This document shows positions 1 to 8,378 of a stretch of DNA of 64,000 nt, in pieces. Origin of the DNA: an uncultured Treponema sp. (GTDB lineage: Bacteria > Spirochaetota > Spirochaetia > Treponematales > Treponemataceae). Every line of letters starts with the position of its first letter. The first letter of the stretch is position 1. The stretch covers positions 27,479 through 91,478 of the forward strand of contig CAMOIE010000014.1 of assembly GCA_946615905.1 (NCBI GenBank), read 5' to 3'. A program made the position numbers and the translations under genes. The notes beneath the pieces were generated by a model. The model was not told where the DNA came from, searched no databases, and was given only the letters and a program-made list of their open reading frames with translations.

Positions 1-67
1 ATCCGTGACAGAGGCAATCGTCAGAATGCTTAAAAATCTTGAAGATAAAGTTATAGAAGAAAAATGA
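1..67 (+). CDS. 3' end of an unidentified gene (partial)
   Basis: A reading frame is already open at the window edge (codons from base 2) and stops at the TGA at 65-67, giving about 21 C-terminal residues that end EDKVIEEK. The stop overlaps the ATG of the next gene (ATGA at 64-67), which suggests translational coupling in one transcript. The tail is charged and probably helical but too short to place in a family; its start lies outside the window. Confidence 0.6.
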   Translation, partial: SVTEAIVRMLKNLEDKVIEEK

Positions 68-2886
68 AAAAAAACATGAAATCCGCCGCAAAAATTTTGC
101 TTTTAGCCGCCCTGACTTTTTTTTCCGCAAGCAGGGCTTTCTCATTCACGGAAAATTCGATTCAGCAGGTGACGCTGGAGTCCGGGCTTAAAATCTACGT
201 CCTTGAGGACCCAGCCTCGGCCCCGGTCAGACTGGAGCTTGACGTTGGGGCTGGATATTCCGCCCAGACCGCAAAGACCGCGGGTTTCTTTGAGCTGTAC
301 GCCCGCCTTGCAGGAGGTGAGATTAATTCCGACAGCGTGAAGATAATCAAGACGGTAGCCCCGGCCGACACGGAGAAAGCGGTCGCGTCGCTGGCTTCGA
401 TTCTCAGTCCTATTTCATTGACGGACAAAGAATTGAGGGCTTCGCTGAATTCCTACCGCAAGGAGCTGGGCGAGCTGGCTTCATCCCCGGCGGGATTTAT
501 AAACACTGCGATTGACTCAAGAGTTTTTCCCGCCGCCCCGTGGAAGAGTCAGACAGGATTCAACCCGGATAAAATCTTTTCGGCCTCGGTGGAAGAGTGC
601 CGGTCGATTTTGCAGGACATCTCCAGAGCCTTTTACACAAGCCGGAACGCGGTTTTGTATGCGAGCGGCAACGTCACAAAAGAAGAAATCGTCTCCTACG
701 CGAAAAAATATTTTTACCCCTACTCGCAGTCAATCTTCCCGGACGCGGACTCTACCTTGATCAGTTCGGCAAGTTCGCCAGATGTAGAAAAGAGCAAAAA
801 ACAGAGGAAATTCGTCCTCGTGAACGAAGAGCTTTCCTCGGACATCACCCAGCTGGTCATCCAATACGGGAATTTCTCAACTGACAAGGCTGACTTTCTC
901 TCGACTATTTTTGAAAACGACGCCTCGACTTTGAAAAGCCGCCTTATGGAGCAAAAAAATCTGGCAATCCGCCACCCCCAGTACATTCACGCCTCCTCGG
1001 CGCAAAAAAGAGGGGTTTCCCGCCTGATTTTCCAGTCAATTTTGGAAAAGTCAACGGTCTCGCCGGCGGCCCAGGCAGAAAAATTTCTTGAGGTCTTGTC
1101 TTCACCTGATTCCATCCGACTGGAAGAAGCGGCCTTTGCCAGAATGCAGATCGCCCAGAGCTTTTCGCGGCTTTCATCCTCGTCAGAAAGCCTGATGGAG
1201 CTGCTGTCATTTTGGAACTCGATTTCCCCTTCCCTCTCGCCGCTTTCAGAGCTTTTTGCCCGGAATTCTGCCTTTGAAAAAGTGGATGTCCAAGAGCTTG
1301 CCAAGGACTTTTCCGGGCAGGAGCCGGTGGTTTTCGTCCTCGTCAATGAGAATGTCTACAAAAAATACCAAAAGCAGTTTGAATACTACGGCTACTCGCT
1401 GATTACAAAAAAGAACGGTCCCTGGCACAAACTCCCCCAGTACGCCCGATTTTTGAAAAATCAAAAGGAAGAGAAAAAGTCTAATATCCTTCCCCCTGCG
1501 GAACGCTTTATCAGTGAGAACAAAAAGCAGTTTACAAGTTTCACCCTGGCAAACGGAATTCCGGTCACGGTGAAAAAAATGCCTGAGTCAGAGACGGCGG
1601 CCTGCACGCTGATTATTCAGGGTGGAGACCTGCTTTTCGCAAAAGAATCTCCGGGTCTGGCTTCCGTTCTAGCGGACGCAATCGCCGCGAACACAAGAAA
1701 AGAACTTTACGCCATGCAAATGTCAGGCGCATTCTCAGGCTTTTGGGAGGTAAAATCCAACACGACGGCTGAATATTCGGCGGTCACGGTCAGCTCAAGT
1801 CAAAAAGAAAGCCTCGCTGCCATCGACGCATTGAGCCGGGCGGTTATTTTCTCAGAAATCACGCCGGTCACAGCAGACTCTGTGATTTATGCCCTCCGCC
1901 GAAACTGGAGGATTCAAACCGGGTCTCCGGAATTCCAGCTTTACTGTGAGGCAGTCCGGCAGGTCTACAAGGGGGATGACTACACAAGGCTTTTTGCCGA
2001 CACAAAGGAAAAGCCGGATTCTGCGCTTGAATTCTCAAAAATCGCGGCCGCCTACCCCCTCTTTCTTGACTCCTCAAGGTATTCTTTTGTCATCAGCGGG
2101 GGAAGTCTGGATTGTGAAAAATTGCAGGCAGCCCTCAACGCGACTTTCGGAACTTTGCAAAGCGTCAAGGCGACGGAAAACATTCAGACAAAAGTCAGCC
2201 AAAAGTCACTGCCCAAAAGACAGAAAAAACTTACGCTCAGACACCAGTTTTTCACGGATATTTCAGCCGACAAGGCAGGCCCCAGACCGGCAGTCCTGGT
2301 TCCGACCACGGATTTTTCAGACCCAATTTTATACGTCCTCAACGCCCCGGACCTTTCGTCAACTGACTCAGCCCTCTTCAACTCGCTTTTGTACGAGCTT
2401 GCGGCTAGAATCCAGCAGAAAGTTCCGTCAGAGCAGATTGTAAAAGCCTTTCCGCCGACCGGAGATTTTCCTTTCGCCCGCATTGAGATTACAAAAATCA
2501 AGCACTTGAATTCAGCGGCGGCCTCCTTCAAGGAAGCGGTTCATGAATTGAAGGAAGAGCTTGGAAGCCTGATTAACCAAGGTCAGTCAGAAGCGAAAAG
2601 CGATGATTTTCTCCCCCAATTCAGCGATGCCCGCGAGACAAGGGACAGCCTCCTGCAAAAAATGGAAAACTGCTGGCTGATGAAAGAACTTTCAGAAAGC
2701 GGAACTTCCGACGGAACCAACGAACTTGTCTACAAGGGACTTTTACAGTCTGGCAGGGGGGATTTTTACCTCGACTGCTACAAGGCAGTGGACCAGGCCC
2801 GCGCAGAGGACTATTTTTTGCTGGCCTCAGTCTACCTCGATGACGAGGCAGCCCTCACGGTTTATTCCGCAGACTCAAAAAAATAA
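64..2886 (+). CDS. exported M16-like (insulinase-fold) protein lacking the zinc motif
   Basis: A 940-residue protein with an N-terminal signal peptide (hydrophobic stretch about residues 10-26). Two M16-type halves can be seen: the first starts near residue 35 and the second near 490, each with the 'L.NG..V.V...' opening strand of the family. Active M16 peptidases carry HxxEH in the first helix; here the matching place reads FFELY (residues 75-79), and the second half has no such motif either, so it is probably a non-catalytic homologue that binds or scaffolds in the periplasm. The ATG overlaps the stop of the preceding gene. The downstream gene is convergent, with its stop 1 bp away. Fold assignment is by pattern only. 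Confidence 0.7.
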   Translation: MKKNMKSAAKILLLAALTFFSASRAFSFTENSIQQVTLESGLKIYVLEDPASAPVRLELDVGAGYSAQTAKTAGFFELYARLAGGEINSDSVKIIKTVAPADTEKAVASLASILSPISLTDKELRASLNSYRKELGELASSPAGFINTAIDSRVFPAAPWKSQTGFNPDKIFSASVEECRSILQDISRAFYTSRNAVLYASGNVTKEEIVSYAKKYFYPYSQSIFPDADSTLISSASSPDVEKSKKQRKFVLVNEELSSDITQLVIQYGNFSTDKADFLSTIFENDASTLKSRLMEQKNLAIRHPQYIHASSAQKRGVSRLIFQSILEKSTVSPAAQAEKFLEVLSSPDSIRLEEAAFARMQIAQSFSRLSSSSESLMELLSFWNSISPSLSPLSELFARNSAFEKVDVQELAKDFSGQEPVVFVLVNENVYKKYQKQFEYYGYSLITKKNGPWHKLPQYARFLKNQKEEKKSNILPPAERFISENKKQFTSFTLANGIPVTVKKMPESETAACTLIIQGGDLLFAKESPGLASVLADAIAANTRKELYAMQMSGAFSGFWEVKSNTTAEYSAVTVSSSQKESLAAIDALSRAVIFSEITPVTADSVIYALRRNWRIQTGSPEFQLYCEAVRQVYKGDDYTRLFADTKEKPDSALEFSKIAAAYPLFLDSSRYSFVISGGSLDCEKLQAALNATFGTLQSVKATENIQTKVSQKSLPKRQKKLTLRHQFFTDISADKAGPRPAVLVPTTDFSDPILYVLNAPDLSSTDSALFNSLLYELAARIQQKVPSEQIVKAFPPTGDFPFARIEITKIKHLNSAAASFKEAVHELKEELGSLINQGQSEAKSDDFLPQFSDARETRDSLLQKMENCWLMKELSESGTSDGTNELVYKGLLQSGRGDFYLDCYKAVDQARAEDYFLLASVYLDDEAALTVYSADSKK

Positions 2887-2887
2887 A

Positions 2888-3475
2888 TCAGCTGACGATC
2901 AAATCCATTTTCACATCATGCATGTCGCAGGGAATGTCAGGGCAAATCTGGCAGGGCAGGCAAAAGCCGCACAAAAAGACTTTCCCGGCAAAAGAGCGCA
3001 GATTTGAAATCCAACGGTCGTAGTAGCCCTTTCCGTGGCCGATTCTCTTTCCGCCTTTTGTAAAACCGACTCCGGGAACGATTACAAAGGCTTTTTTTCC
3101 GGCAAGATTTTTCAGGTCGATTTTCTCAAGGTCGAAAGCCGGCTCCTTGATTCCAAAGGTACCGGCCACAATCTGACTTTCAATTGGAAGCCCTTTCCGA
3201 AGGGCAAAAAAATCCATGGAATCAGGGCCAGTCACACGGGGAATCGCGACGATTTTTCCCATTTCCAAGGCAGACCGAATCGCTTTTGAGCAGTCAGCCT
3301 CCAAGTCAGAGGCCATGTAGGCAAAAATTATGTCGGCACATTTGAATTCTTCGATTAAGGCGAGTTTTTCGCAGATTTTTTCAGAAAGTCCCAGCCTGTC
3401 GTTTTTTTGGCAGAAGTCGAGGATTTTTTCTCTCAGTGCTTTTCGCAAAAGTTTTTTTTCTTCGATAAGATTCAT
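2888..3475 (-). CDS. 5-formyltetrahydrofolate cyclo-ligase
   Basis: This enzyme converts 5-formyl-THF to 5,10-methenyl-THF with ATP, returning the stored folate to one-carbon metabolism in the cytoplasm. The 195-residue protein has normal family length; the basic N-terminal helix (KKLLRKALREK) and the C-terminal signature GHGKGYYDR (residues 147-154) with the preceding PGVGF are present. The ATG at 3475 is preferred over the TTG at 3478. There is no Shine-Dalgarno; instead TACAAT lies 7 nt upstream of the ATG (3483-3488), as in other apparently leaderless genes of this window. It converges with the M16-like gene. Confidence 0.92.
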   Translation of the reverse strand: MNLIEEKKLLRKALREKILDFCQKNDRLGLSEKICEKLALIEEFKCADIIFAYMASDLEADCSKAIRSALEMGKIVAIPRVTGPDSMDFFALRKGLPIESQIVAGTFGIKEPAFDLEKIDLKNLAGKKAFVIVPGVGFTKGGKRIGHGKGYYDRWISNLRSFAGKVFLCGFCLPCQICPDIPCDMHDVKMDLIVS

Positions 3476-3482
3476 CAAGACG

Positions 3483-3488
3483 ATTGTA
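3483..3488 (-). promoter_or_regulatory. -10 element placed for a leaderless transcript
   Basis: On the minus strand TACAAT ends 7 nt before the ATG at 3475 of the cyclo-ligase gene, so transcription should begin at or next to the start codon. No ribosome binding site is present. No clear -35 was seen. Confidence 0.5.
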
Positions 3489-3525
3489 CACGGAAAGGAA
3501 AATTTTGAAAACGCGAAGGATTATT

Positions 3526-3627
3526 CGGGCGCTTCGGCTTACGCCGCCGCGTCACTCCGGGTTCCGCTTTCGCTGCATTCGTCGCTAGCGCTTCCGAACT
3601 TGCGCCCTCCGTACCGCTAGCGCATTC
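3526..3627. repeat. GC-rich intergenic repeat, copy 1 (shares core with 12143-12205)
   Basis: A GC-rich, non-coding block starting CGGGCGC and ending GCGCATTCGCAAAA. Its core 3557-3623 matches 12143-12205 almost base for base: GTTCCGCTTTCGCT, CATTCGTC, CCGAACTT and CGCCC occur in the same order and spacing. It contains short palindromes such as CGCTAGCG. Reading frames across it are low-complexity and unsupported. The function is unknown. Confidence 0.65.
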
Positions 3628-3629
3628 GC

Positions 3630-3665
3630 AAAAAAAAAAGCCTTCTCCGTTAGGAAAAGGCTTTT
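3630..3665 (-). terminator. rho-independent terminator next to the tRNA-tail copy
   Basis: Arms 3636-3648 and 3653-3665 pair over 13 bp with one mismatch around a GTTA loop. On the minus strand the hairpin is followed by ten U (from the A-run 3630-3639). It sits directly after the duplicated tRNA 3' tail, just as the genuine terminator at 3854-3888 follows the tRNA. Confidence 0.7.
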
Positions 3666-3693
3666 CGGCTCCTGCTGGGCTTGCTCTCCAGTC
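3665..3693 (-). pseudogene. duplicated tRNA-Asn 3' tail (T-arm plus acceptor half)
   Basis: Bases 3665-3683 repeat 3890-3908 exactly over 19 bp, the 3' end of tRNA-Asn. On the minus strand the preceding bases still form the outer CTGG/CCAG T-stem, but the loop is altered, and no anticodon or D arm follows. It is either a tRNA relic or one half of an old attachment-site duplication. A terminator follows at once. Confidence 0.6.
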
Positions 3694-3830
3694 GCAAACA
3701 TCGTGTTTGCTCCTTCCAAGCCACCTGCGCTCGCTTTTGCCGCGTCCATGCGGCAACTCCTCAAAATCGCTCCGCACTGCTCGCAATTTTGAAGACCGCT
3801 CACTTCGTTTCAAGCCCAGATATTTTCATC
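3694..3830. repeat. string of short GC-rich hairpins
   Basis: Non-coding stretch between the tRNA-tail copy and the tRNA terminator. It contains successive small inverted repeats, for example GCAAAC..GTTTGC near 3694-3710 and TTGCCGC..GCGGCAA near 3737-3757 (read on the minus strand). No open frame here has a ribosome binding site or family resemblance. Confidence 0.5.
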
Positions 3831-3853
3831 AAAACAATAAAATTCAATTTGCG

Positions 3854-3888
3854 AAAAAAAAAATCCCTCAGAAAATCTGAGGGATTTT
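3854..3888 (-). terminator. terminator of tRNA-Asn
   Basis: Perfect 12-bp stem (3861-3872 with 3876-3887) with a 3-nt loop, followed on the minus strand by a U run (A-tract 3854-3863). It begins 3 nt after the mature tRNA 3' end. Confidence 0.85.
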
Positions 3889-3890
3889 AT

Positions 3891-3963
3891 CGGCTCCTGC
3901 TGGGCTTGAACCAGCGACACATGGATTAACAGTCCATTGCTCTACCAACTGAGCTAAGGAACC
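3891..3963 (-). tRNA. tRNA-Asn (anticodon GTT)
   Basis: Read on the minus strand, the 73 bases fold as a standard cloverleaf: acceptor GGTTCCT/AGGAGCC (one G-U pair) with discriminator G; D arm with GCTC..GAGC; anticodon stem ATGGA/TCCAT around loop CTGTTAA (anticodon GTT, decoding AAC/AAU); T stem GCTGG/CCAGC with loop TTCAAGC. CCA is not encoded. It has its own consensus promoter upstream and terminator downstream, so it is a single-gene transcription unit. Its last 19 bases are duplicated at 3665-3683. Confidence 0.95.
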
Positions 3964-3986
3964 ATCACTTGAAAAAGTGTAAGATG

Positions 3987-4015
3987 ATATTACGAAAAAA
4001 TTGTTTTTATGTCAA
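3987..4015 (-). promoter_or_regulatory. consensus promoter of tRNA-Asn
   Basis: On the minus strand TTGACA (4010-4015), 17-bp spacer, TAATAT (3987-3992). The predicted start is near 3980, about 17 nt before the mature tRNA 5' end. Confidence 0.85.
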
Positions 4016-4101
4016 GAGGTAAATAATCTTTTTTGTAAAAAATCTTTCTTTTTTTTGAAAATTTCGCTAGTATCAAGAGGTCAAAAAAATCTCATTTTTT
4101 G

Positions 4102-4131
4102 TTGACGATTTATCAGCAACATTATTATTTT
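4102..4131 (+). promoter_or_regulatory. probable grpE promoter
   Basis: TTGACG (4102-4107), 18-bp spacer, TATTTT (4126-4131), giving a leader of about 27 nt with the grpE ribosome binding site AGGAAGA. No CIRCE inverted repeat (TTAGCACTC-N9-GAGTGCTAA) is visible here, so HrcA control is not supported. Confidence 0.45.
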
Positions 4132-4165
4132 ACAAATAACTGAAAACTCGCTCAGGAAGATTTGA

Positions 4166-4798
4166 ATGAAAAACAAAAAAGAAAACGAACAGGTTAAGGA
4201 AGAAGAAAAAAAGACTGAATCTCAGTCCGAGACCGAAAAAACTTCCGAAACCGCTGAAAACGAAACAGAAAAGAAAGAAAGCGAAAAGGCAGAATCCGCC
4301 GAAGCTGAAAAAAATGAAGCAAAGGAAGAGTCTGCTGAAGAAAAAATCGCCCGTCTTGAGGCTGAGAACGCAGACCTTAAAGACCAGCTTTTGCGCCGCG
4401 CCGCAGACTTTGACAACTACCGCAAGCGCATGATTGCCGAAAAGCAGGAAGCCTTCGACTACGGCAACGCGAATCTTTTGAAGGATTTGCTGGATTCACT
4501 GGACAACTTTGACCGGGCAATTGAAGCCGCCGCTACAGCGACAGACGTAAAGGCCGTTGCGGACGGAGTTTCAATGGTCAACAAGAATCTGGTCGGAATG
4601 CTTGAGAACAAGTACAATCTGACTTCATTCGGAAAGGCCGGGGATAAATTCGACCCGGAAATCCACGAGGCAATCGGCAAGACAGAGGGCGACGTAAAGG
4701 AACCGGAGCTGTCACAGGTTTACCTCAAGGGCTATAAATTGAAGGAACGCGTTATCAGACACGCAAAAGTCATGGTAACGATGCCAAAAGAAAATTAA
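4166..4798 (+). CDS. grpE: GrpE, nucleotide exchange factor of DnaK
   Basis: GrpE releases ADP from DnaK during the chaperone cycle in the cytoplasm. The 210-residue protein starts with about 65 residues that are extremely rich in Glu, Lys and Ser (a disordered acidic head), then a coiled coil (EKIARLEAENADLKDQ) and the GrpE core with RRAADFDNYRKR and the C-terminal head ending in ..RHAKVMV. A Shine-Dalgarno (AGGAAGA) precedes the ATG. It lies first in a grpE-dnaK-dnaJ series, with dnaK 53 bp downstream behind a weak hairpin (4818-4838). Confidence 0.95.
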   Translation: MKNKKENEQVKEEEKKTESQSETEKTSETAENETEKKESEKAESAEAEKNEAKEESAEEKIARLEAENADLKDQLLRRAADFDNYRKRMIAEKQEAFDYGNANLLKDLLDSLDNFDRAIEAAATATDVKAVADGVSMVNKNLVGMLENKYNLTSFGKAGDKFDPEIHEAIGKTEGDVKEPELSQVYLKGYKLKERVIRHAKVMVTMPKEN

Positions 4799-4817
4799 TT
4801 AGCTGGCATTTATGCCG

Positions 4818-4838
4818 CGCCGCTAACGCGGTGTTTTT
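4818..4838 (+). terminator. small hairpin between grpE and dnaK, possible attenuator
   Basis: Six-bp stem (4818-4823 with 4828-4833, one G-U) closed by a TAAC loop and followed by TTTTT. It is short, so it may reduce rather than stop read-through from grpE into dnaK. Confidence 0.45.
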
Positions 4839-4851
4839 ATAGGAGAAAAAT

Positions 4852-6813
4852 ATGGGAAAGATTATTGGTATTGACTTGGGAACCACAAACTCCTGCGTTG
4901 CCGTAATGGAAAACGGCGCGCCGGTTGTCATCCAGAACTCAGAGGGCGGAAGAACAACTCCGTCAATCGTCGGTTTTACGGCTAAAGGCGACCGCATCGT
5001 AGGTCTTCCGGCCAAAAACCAGATGGTCACAAACCCGAAGAACACAGTCTACTCTGTAAAACGCCTTATCGGCCACAGGTACGGAGAGCTTGAGGGCGAG
5101 GCTACAAAGCTCCCCTACGCAATCAAAGACCACGGCTCCGATGTCCGCGTTGAGGTTGAAGAGAACGGCTCAAAGAAAGAATTCTCCCCCCAGGAAATCT
5201 CAGCTTTCATCCTTCAGAAGATGAAGAAAACCGCCGAGGACTACCTTGGCCAGCCTGTAACAGAGGCTGTTATCACAGTTCCGGCATATTTCAACGACTC
5301 ACAGCGTCAGGCAACAAAAGACGCTGGTAAAATCGCCGGTTTGGACGTAAAGCGCATCATCAACGAACCGACAGCTGCTTCTCTCGCATTCGGATTCGAT
5401 AAAGACCAGAAATCAGAGAAGACAATCGCCGTATACGACTTGGGCGGCGGTACATTCGATATTTCAATTCTCGAACTCGGCGACGGCGTTTTCGAGGTAA
5501 AATCAACAAACGGAAACACACACTTGGGCGGAGACGACTGGGACCGCCGAATCGTCAACTGGCTCATTGACCAGTTCAAGGCTGACACAGGAATCGACCT
5601 TGCCGGTGACTCAATGGCAATGCAGCGTCTTCGCGAGGCCGCCGAGAACGCAAAGATTTCTCTTTCAAACCAGGCTTCAGTTGACATCAACCTTCCGTTC
5701 ATCACAGCTGACGCGACAGGACCGAAGCACTTGCAGAAGTCTTTGACACGCGCACAGTTCGAGCAGATGACAGACGACCTCTTTGAGGCCACAAAAGAGC
5801 CCTGCCGCAAGGCAATGGCAGACGCTGAAATCACAGCTGACAAAATCGATGAGGTTCTTCTCGTCGGTGGCTCTTCACGTATGCCCAAAGTCCAGGAAAT
5901 CGTAAAGGAAATCTTCGGAAAAGAAGGCTCACGCGGAGTCAACCCTGACGAGGCTGTCGCTGTCGGCGCGGCTATTCAGGGCGGTGTTCTTGCAGGAGAC
6001 GTCAAAGACGTTCTTTTGCTCGATGTAACACCCCTTTCACTCGGAATTGAGACAATGGGCGGAGTCTTCACAAAACTCATTCCCCGCAACACGACAATCC
6101 CGACTTCAAAGAGCCAGATTTTCTCAACTGCGGCTGACGGACAGACTGCTGTAACAATCCATGTCTTGCAGGGTGAGCGCGAGATGGCAAGCCAGAACCG
6201 CACTCTCGGAAACTTCAACCTTGAGGGCATTCCGGCAGCACCCCGTGGCGTTCCCCAGATTGAAGTCAAATTCGACATCGATGCCAACGGTATCGTCCAC
6301 GTTTCCGCAAAGGACATGGGAACCGGCAAAGAGCAGCAGATTACAATCACCTCTTCTTCAGGACTTTCAGAGGACGAGATCAACAAAATGGTCAAGGACG
6401 CTGAGGCCAACGCTGACGCTGACAAAAAGCAGAAGGAAGCGGTCGAGGCAAAGAACGAGGCTGACAGCCTGATTTACGCCACAGAAAAATCTCTCAAAGA
6501 CTTGGGAGACAAGGTTTCTGGCGCAGACAAGCAGAAGATTGAGGACGCAAAGGCAGCCTTGAAAAAGGCTCTTGAGGGTGGCAACACCGAGGAAATCAAG
6601 GCAAAGACCGAGGAGCTTAAACAGGCTTCATACAAGATTGCCGAGGAAATCTACAAGCAGCAGGGTGCGAATGCCGGAGCTGCCGGTGCCCAGCCTGGAG
6701 CAAATTCTGGAGCTGACGCTAACGGAGCTTCCTCAAACAACGATTCAGCCAAGTCAGCAGGTTTTGACAAAGGCAAGGCTGACGACGTTGACTACGAAGT
6801 TCATGACAAATAA
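4852..6813 (+). CDS. dnaK: DnaK (Hsp70) chaperone
   Basis: ATP-dependent chaperone that binds exposed hydrophobic segments and works with DnaJ and GrpE. The 653-residue protein has the phosphate-1 signature [12 protein letters not shown] (residues 6-17), YDLGGGTFD, and [11 protein letters not shown], followed by the substrate-binding domain, the helical lid, and a Gly/Ala/Asn-rich tail that ends [10 protein letters not shown], the family's acidic end. The ribosome binding site AGGAG stands 7 nt before the ATG. It is followed by a strong hairpin (6819-6854) and a second T-tailed hairpin, so dnaJ, 186 bp away, may be transcribed partly on its own. Confidence 0.98.
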   Translation: MGKIIGIDLGTTNSCVAVMENGAPVVIQNSEGGRTTPSIVGFTAKGDRIVGLPAKNQMVTNPKNTVYSVKRLIGHRYGELEGEATKLPYAIKDHGSDVRVEVEENGSKKEFSPQEISAFILQKMKKTAEDYLGQPVTEAVITVPAYFNDSQRQATKDAGKIAGLDVKRIINEPTAASLAFGFDKDQKSEKTIAVYDLGGGTFDISILELGDGVFEVKSTNGNTHLGGDDWDRRIVNWLIDQFKADTGIDLAGDSMAMQRLREAAENAKISLSNQASVDINLPFITADATGPKHLQKSLTRAQFEQMTDDLFEATKEPCRKAMADAEITADKIDEVLLVGGSSRMPKVQEIVKEIFGKEGSRGVNPDEAVAVGAAIQGGVLAGDVKDVLLLDVTPLSLGIETMGGVFTKLIPRNTTIPTSKSQIFSTAADGQTAVTIHVLQGEREMASQNRTLGNFNLEGIPAAPRGVPQIEVKFDIDANGIVHVSAKDMGTGKEQQITITSSSGLSEDEINKMVKDAEANADADKKQKEAVEAKNEADSLIYATEKSLKDLGDKVSGADKQKIEDAKAALKKALEGGNTEEIKAKTEELKQASYKIAEEIYKQQGANAGAAGAQPGANSGADANGASSNNDSAKSAGFDKGKADDVDYEVHDK

Positions 6814-6818
6814 AAACA

Positions 6819-6854
6819 CGACAAATAAAAATCCTTCGCGATTTTTATTTGTCG
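6819..6854. terminator. perfect 14-bp inverted repeat after dnaK
   Basis: Arms 6819-6832 and 6841-6854 are exactly complementary around an 8-nt loop. The arms are A/T-rich and there is no long T-run directly after, so it may be a processing or mRNA-stability hairpin rather than a full terminator. Confidence 0.6.
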
Positions 6855-6857
6855 CTT

Positions 6858-6938
6858 AATGTACAATGAGCAATAAACAATGTACAATTTCCTGATATTC
6901 AGGCTTGTACATTGGCATTGTAAATTGTACATTTTTTT
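6858..6938 (+). terminator. TGTACA-containing nested hairpins with T-run
   Basis: Four copies of the palindrome TGTACA lie within 72 bp (6860, 6881, 6906, 6926). Arms 6879-6890 and 6922-6933 pair perfectly over 12 bp and are followed by seven T, the layout of a rho-independent terminator for dnaK. Because TGTACA is itself a palindrome, the cluster could also be a protein-binding array in front of dnaJ. Confidence 0.6.
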
Positions 6939-6999
6939 ATCGACCGAGTGATTTTTAGTAAAAAGTCGAAGATTAAGTTTTTTTGGGAAAATAAAAGTT

Positions 7000-8160
7000 A
7001 TGGCAACAAAAAGAGATTATTACGAAGTTTTGGGAGTCGAAAAGTCAGCTTCAAAGGAAGATATAAAAAAGGCCTACAGAAAGCTGGCCGTAAAGTATCA
7101 TCCTGACAGAAACCCCGGCAACAAAGAGGCCGAGGAAAAATTCAAGGAAGCTACCGAAGCCTACGAAATTCTCTCTGATGACCAGAAACGCCCGATTTAT
7201 GACCAGTACGGATTCGCAGGCCTTGACGGCATGGGCGGAGGCGGCGGTTTTTCCGGCGGATTCGGCGGAAGCCGGGCTTTCCACGACTTCTCAGACCTCT
7301 TCGGAGGAATGGGCGGCGGATTCGGCGATATTTTTGACAATATTTTCGGCGGCGGAATGGGCGGCTCCAGAAGAAGCCATTCACCAAACGCTCCTCAGGA
7401 AGGCCAGAGCCTCCGCTACGACCTTAACATCTCATTCAAAGACGCGGTTTACGGCACAAAAGCCACAATCAACTTCCGCCACAACGAGACCTGCTCACAC
7501 TGCAACGGAACGGGCGGCGAGGCAGGTTCAAAACGCAAGACTTGCGCAACTTGTGGCGGCGTAGGACAGGTAAGACGCTCAGCGGGATTTTTCGCAGTCC
7601 AGCAGACCTGCCCCACTTGCGGCGGCACAGGAAGCGTAATCGACAAGCCATGCAAATACTGCCGTGGAAGCGGGGTTGAAGAAAAATCCAAGTCAATCGA
7701 CCTCAAGATTCCGGCCGGAGTTGACGATGGAAAGAGAATCGCGATTCCCCGTCAGGGCGATGCAGGAACAAACGGCGGAGAGCCGGGCGACTTGATCGTC
7801 GTTCTCCGTGTAAGCGAGGACGCATATTTTGAGCGTTCTGGTCAGGACTTGTACTGCGCGGTTCCGGTCACATTCAGTCAGGCAGCATTGGGCACAAAAA
7901 TCAACGTGACTTCGCTCGATGGCAAAAAGATTGAAATCAAACTCCCCCAGGGTACGGAAAACGGCAAGTTGCTCCGCATCAAAAACGAAGGAGTTCCATA
8001 CACAGGAAACGCCGGTAAAAAAGGCGACCTTTACATAAAGATTCTTGTCCGCGTGCCAGAGAAAATGACCAGCAGGCAGAAAGAACTTCTCGAAGAATAC
8101 GCAAAAATCGAGAACGCCACAGTAGAACCTGCCTGCGTGAAACTTTCCCAGCTACGGTAA
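7000..8160 (+). CDS. dnaJ: DnaJ (Hsp40) co-chaperone
   Basis: Delivers substrates to DnaK and stimulates its ATPase. All type I DnaJ parts are present in the 386 residues: J domain (1-70) with HPD at 34-36; a long Gly/Phe-rich stretch (about 73-130); four zinc repeats [24 protein letters not shown] and CKYCRGSG; then the two beta C-terminal domains. Start at the ATG giving [10 protein letters not shown]; the ribosome binding site is weak (GGGAAA, distant). It is the third gene of the chaperone series but separated from dnaK by two hairpins. Confidence 0.97.
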   Translation: MATKRDYYEVLGVEKSASKEDIKKAYRKLAVKYHPDRNPGNKEAEEKFKEATEAYEILSDDQKRPIYDQYGFAGLDGMGGGGGFSGGFGGSRAFHDFSDLFGGMGGGFGDIFDNIFGGGMGGSRRSHSPNAPQEGQSLRYDLNISFKDAVYGTKATINFRHNETCSHCNGTGGEAGSKRKTCATCGGVGQVRRSAGFFAVQQTCPTCGGTGSVIDKPCKYCRGSGVEEKSKSIDLKIPAGVDDGKRIAIPRQGDAGTNGGEPGDLIVVLRVSEDAYFERSGQDLYCAVPVTFSQAALGTKINVTSLDGKKIEIKLPQGTENGKLLRIKNEGVPYTGNAGKKGDLYIKILVRVPEKMTSRQKELLEEYAKIENATVEPACVKLSQLR

Positions 8161-8335
8161 CGCGTTAGGCAATGGAAGCCCGAAGTTGGTGGCTGCTTAG
8201 CAGCCGCCAATGAGCGTAGCGAAGGCTGGAACTGCCGACGGCACGAGTTTTGGTGTTTTTTGCGTAGCAAAAATTGACGCAGTGCGGCAAAAGCAAAACT
8301 CGGGAAGCAAGCCGTAGGCTTGCGACGAACGCCCT
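8161..8335. repeat. hairpin-rich intergenic block after dnaJ
   Basis: GC-rich non-coding DNA made of small hairpins with 2-3 nt loops: GGCTGC-TTA-GCAGCC, TTTTTGC-GTA-GCAAAAA, AAGCC-GTA-GGCTT, TGCCG-AC-GGCA. It resembles in style the blocks at 3526, 12110, 19881, 33696 and 41712. A frame continuous with the M28 gene can be read into it, but its residues have no family support. Confidence 0.5.
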
Positions 8336-8366
8336 GATTTTTATGCCTTTTTACAATTTATCTTCC

Positions 8367-8372
8367 GATAAT
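8367..8372 (+). promoter_or_regulatory. -10 element for leaderless M28 peptidase mRNA
   Basis: GATAAT ends 6 nt before the ATG at 8379. No Shine-Dalgarno precedes either candidate start (8343 or 8379). Confidence 0.45.
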
Positions 8373-8378
8373 ATATCC

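Noticed and set aside
3475..3929. Several open frames of 70-112 codons in the gap before the tRNA
   Set aside because: They run through GC-rich repeats, the tRNA-tail copy and the tRNA itself, have no ribosome binding site, and translate to Arg/Ser/Ala-rich low-complexity sequence.
3665..3963. Integrated prophage or genomic island at tRNA-Asn
   Set aside because: The repeat copies are only 225 bp apart with no integrase or cargo between; kept only as a possible scar.
4020..4165. CIRCE operator upstream of grpE
   Set aside because: No copy of TTAGCACTC or its inverted partner was found; only a 9-bp direct repeat TCAAGAGGT (4012 and 4073), too weak to call an operator.
5307..5942. 211-codon open frame antisense to dnaK
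   Set aside because: It is Ser/Arg-rich, has no ribosome binding site or family pattern and lies wholly within dnaK; it is a codon-bias shadow.
8161..8335. Integron attC-like sites, suggested by the chains of imperfect hairpins between genes
   Set aside because: No GTTRRRY/RYYYAAC core pairs at the right spacing, no integron integrase, and the flanking genes are housekeeping.
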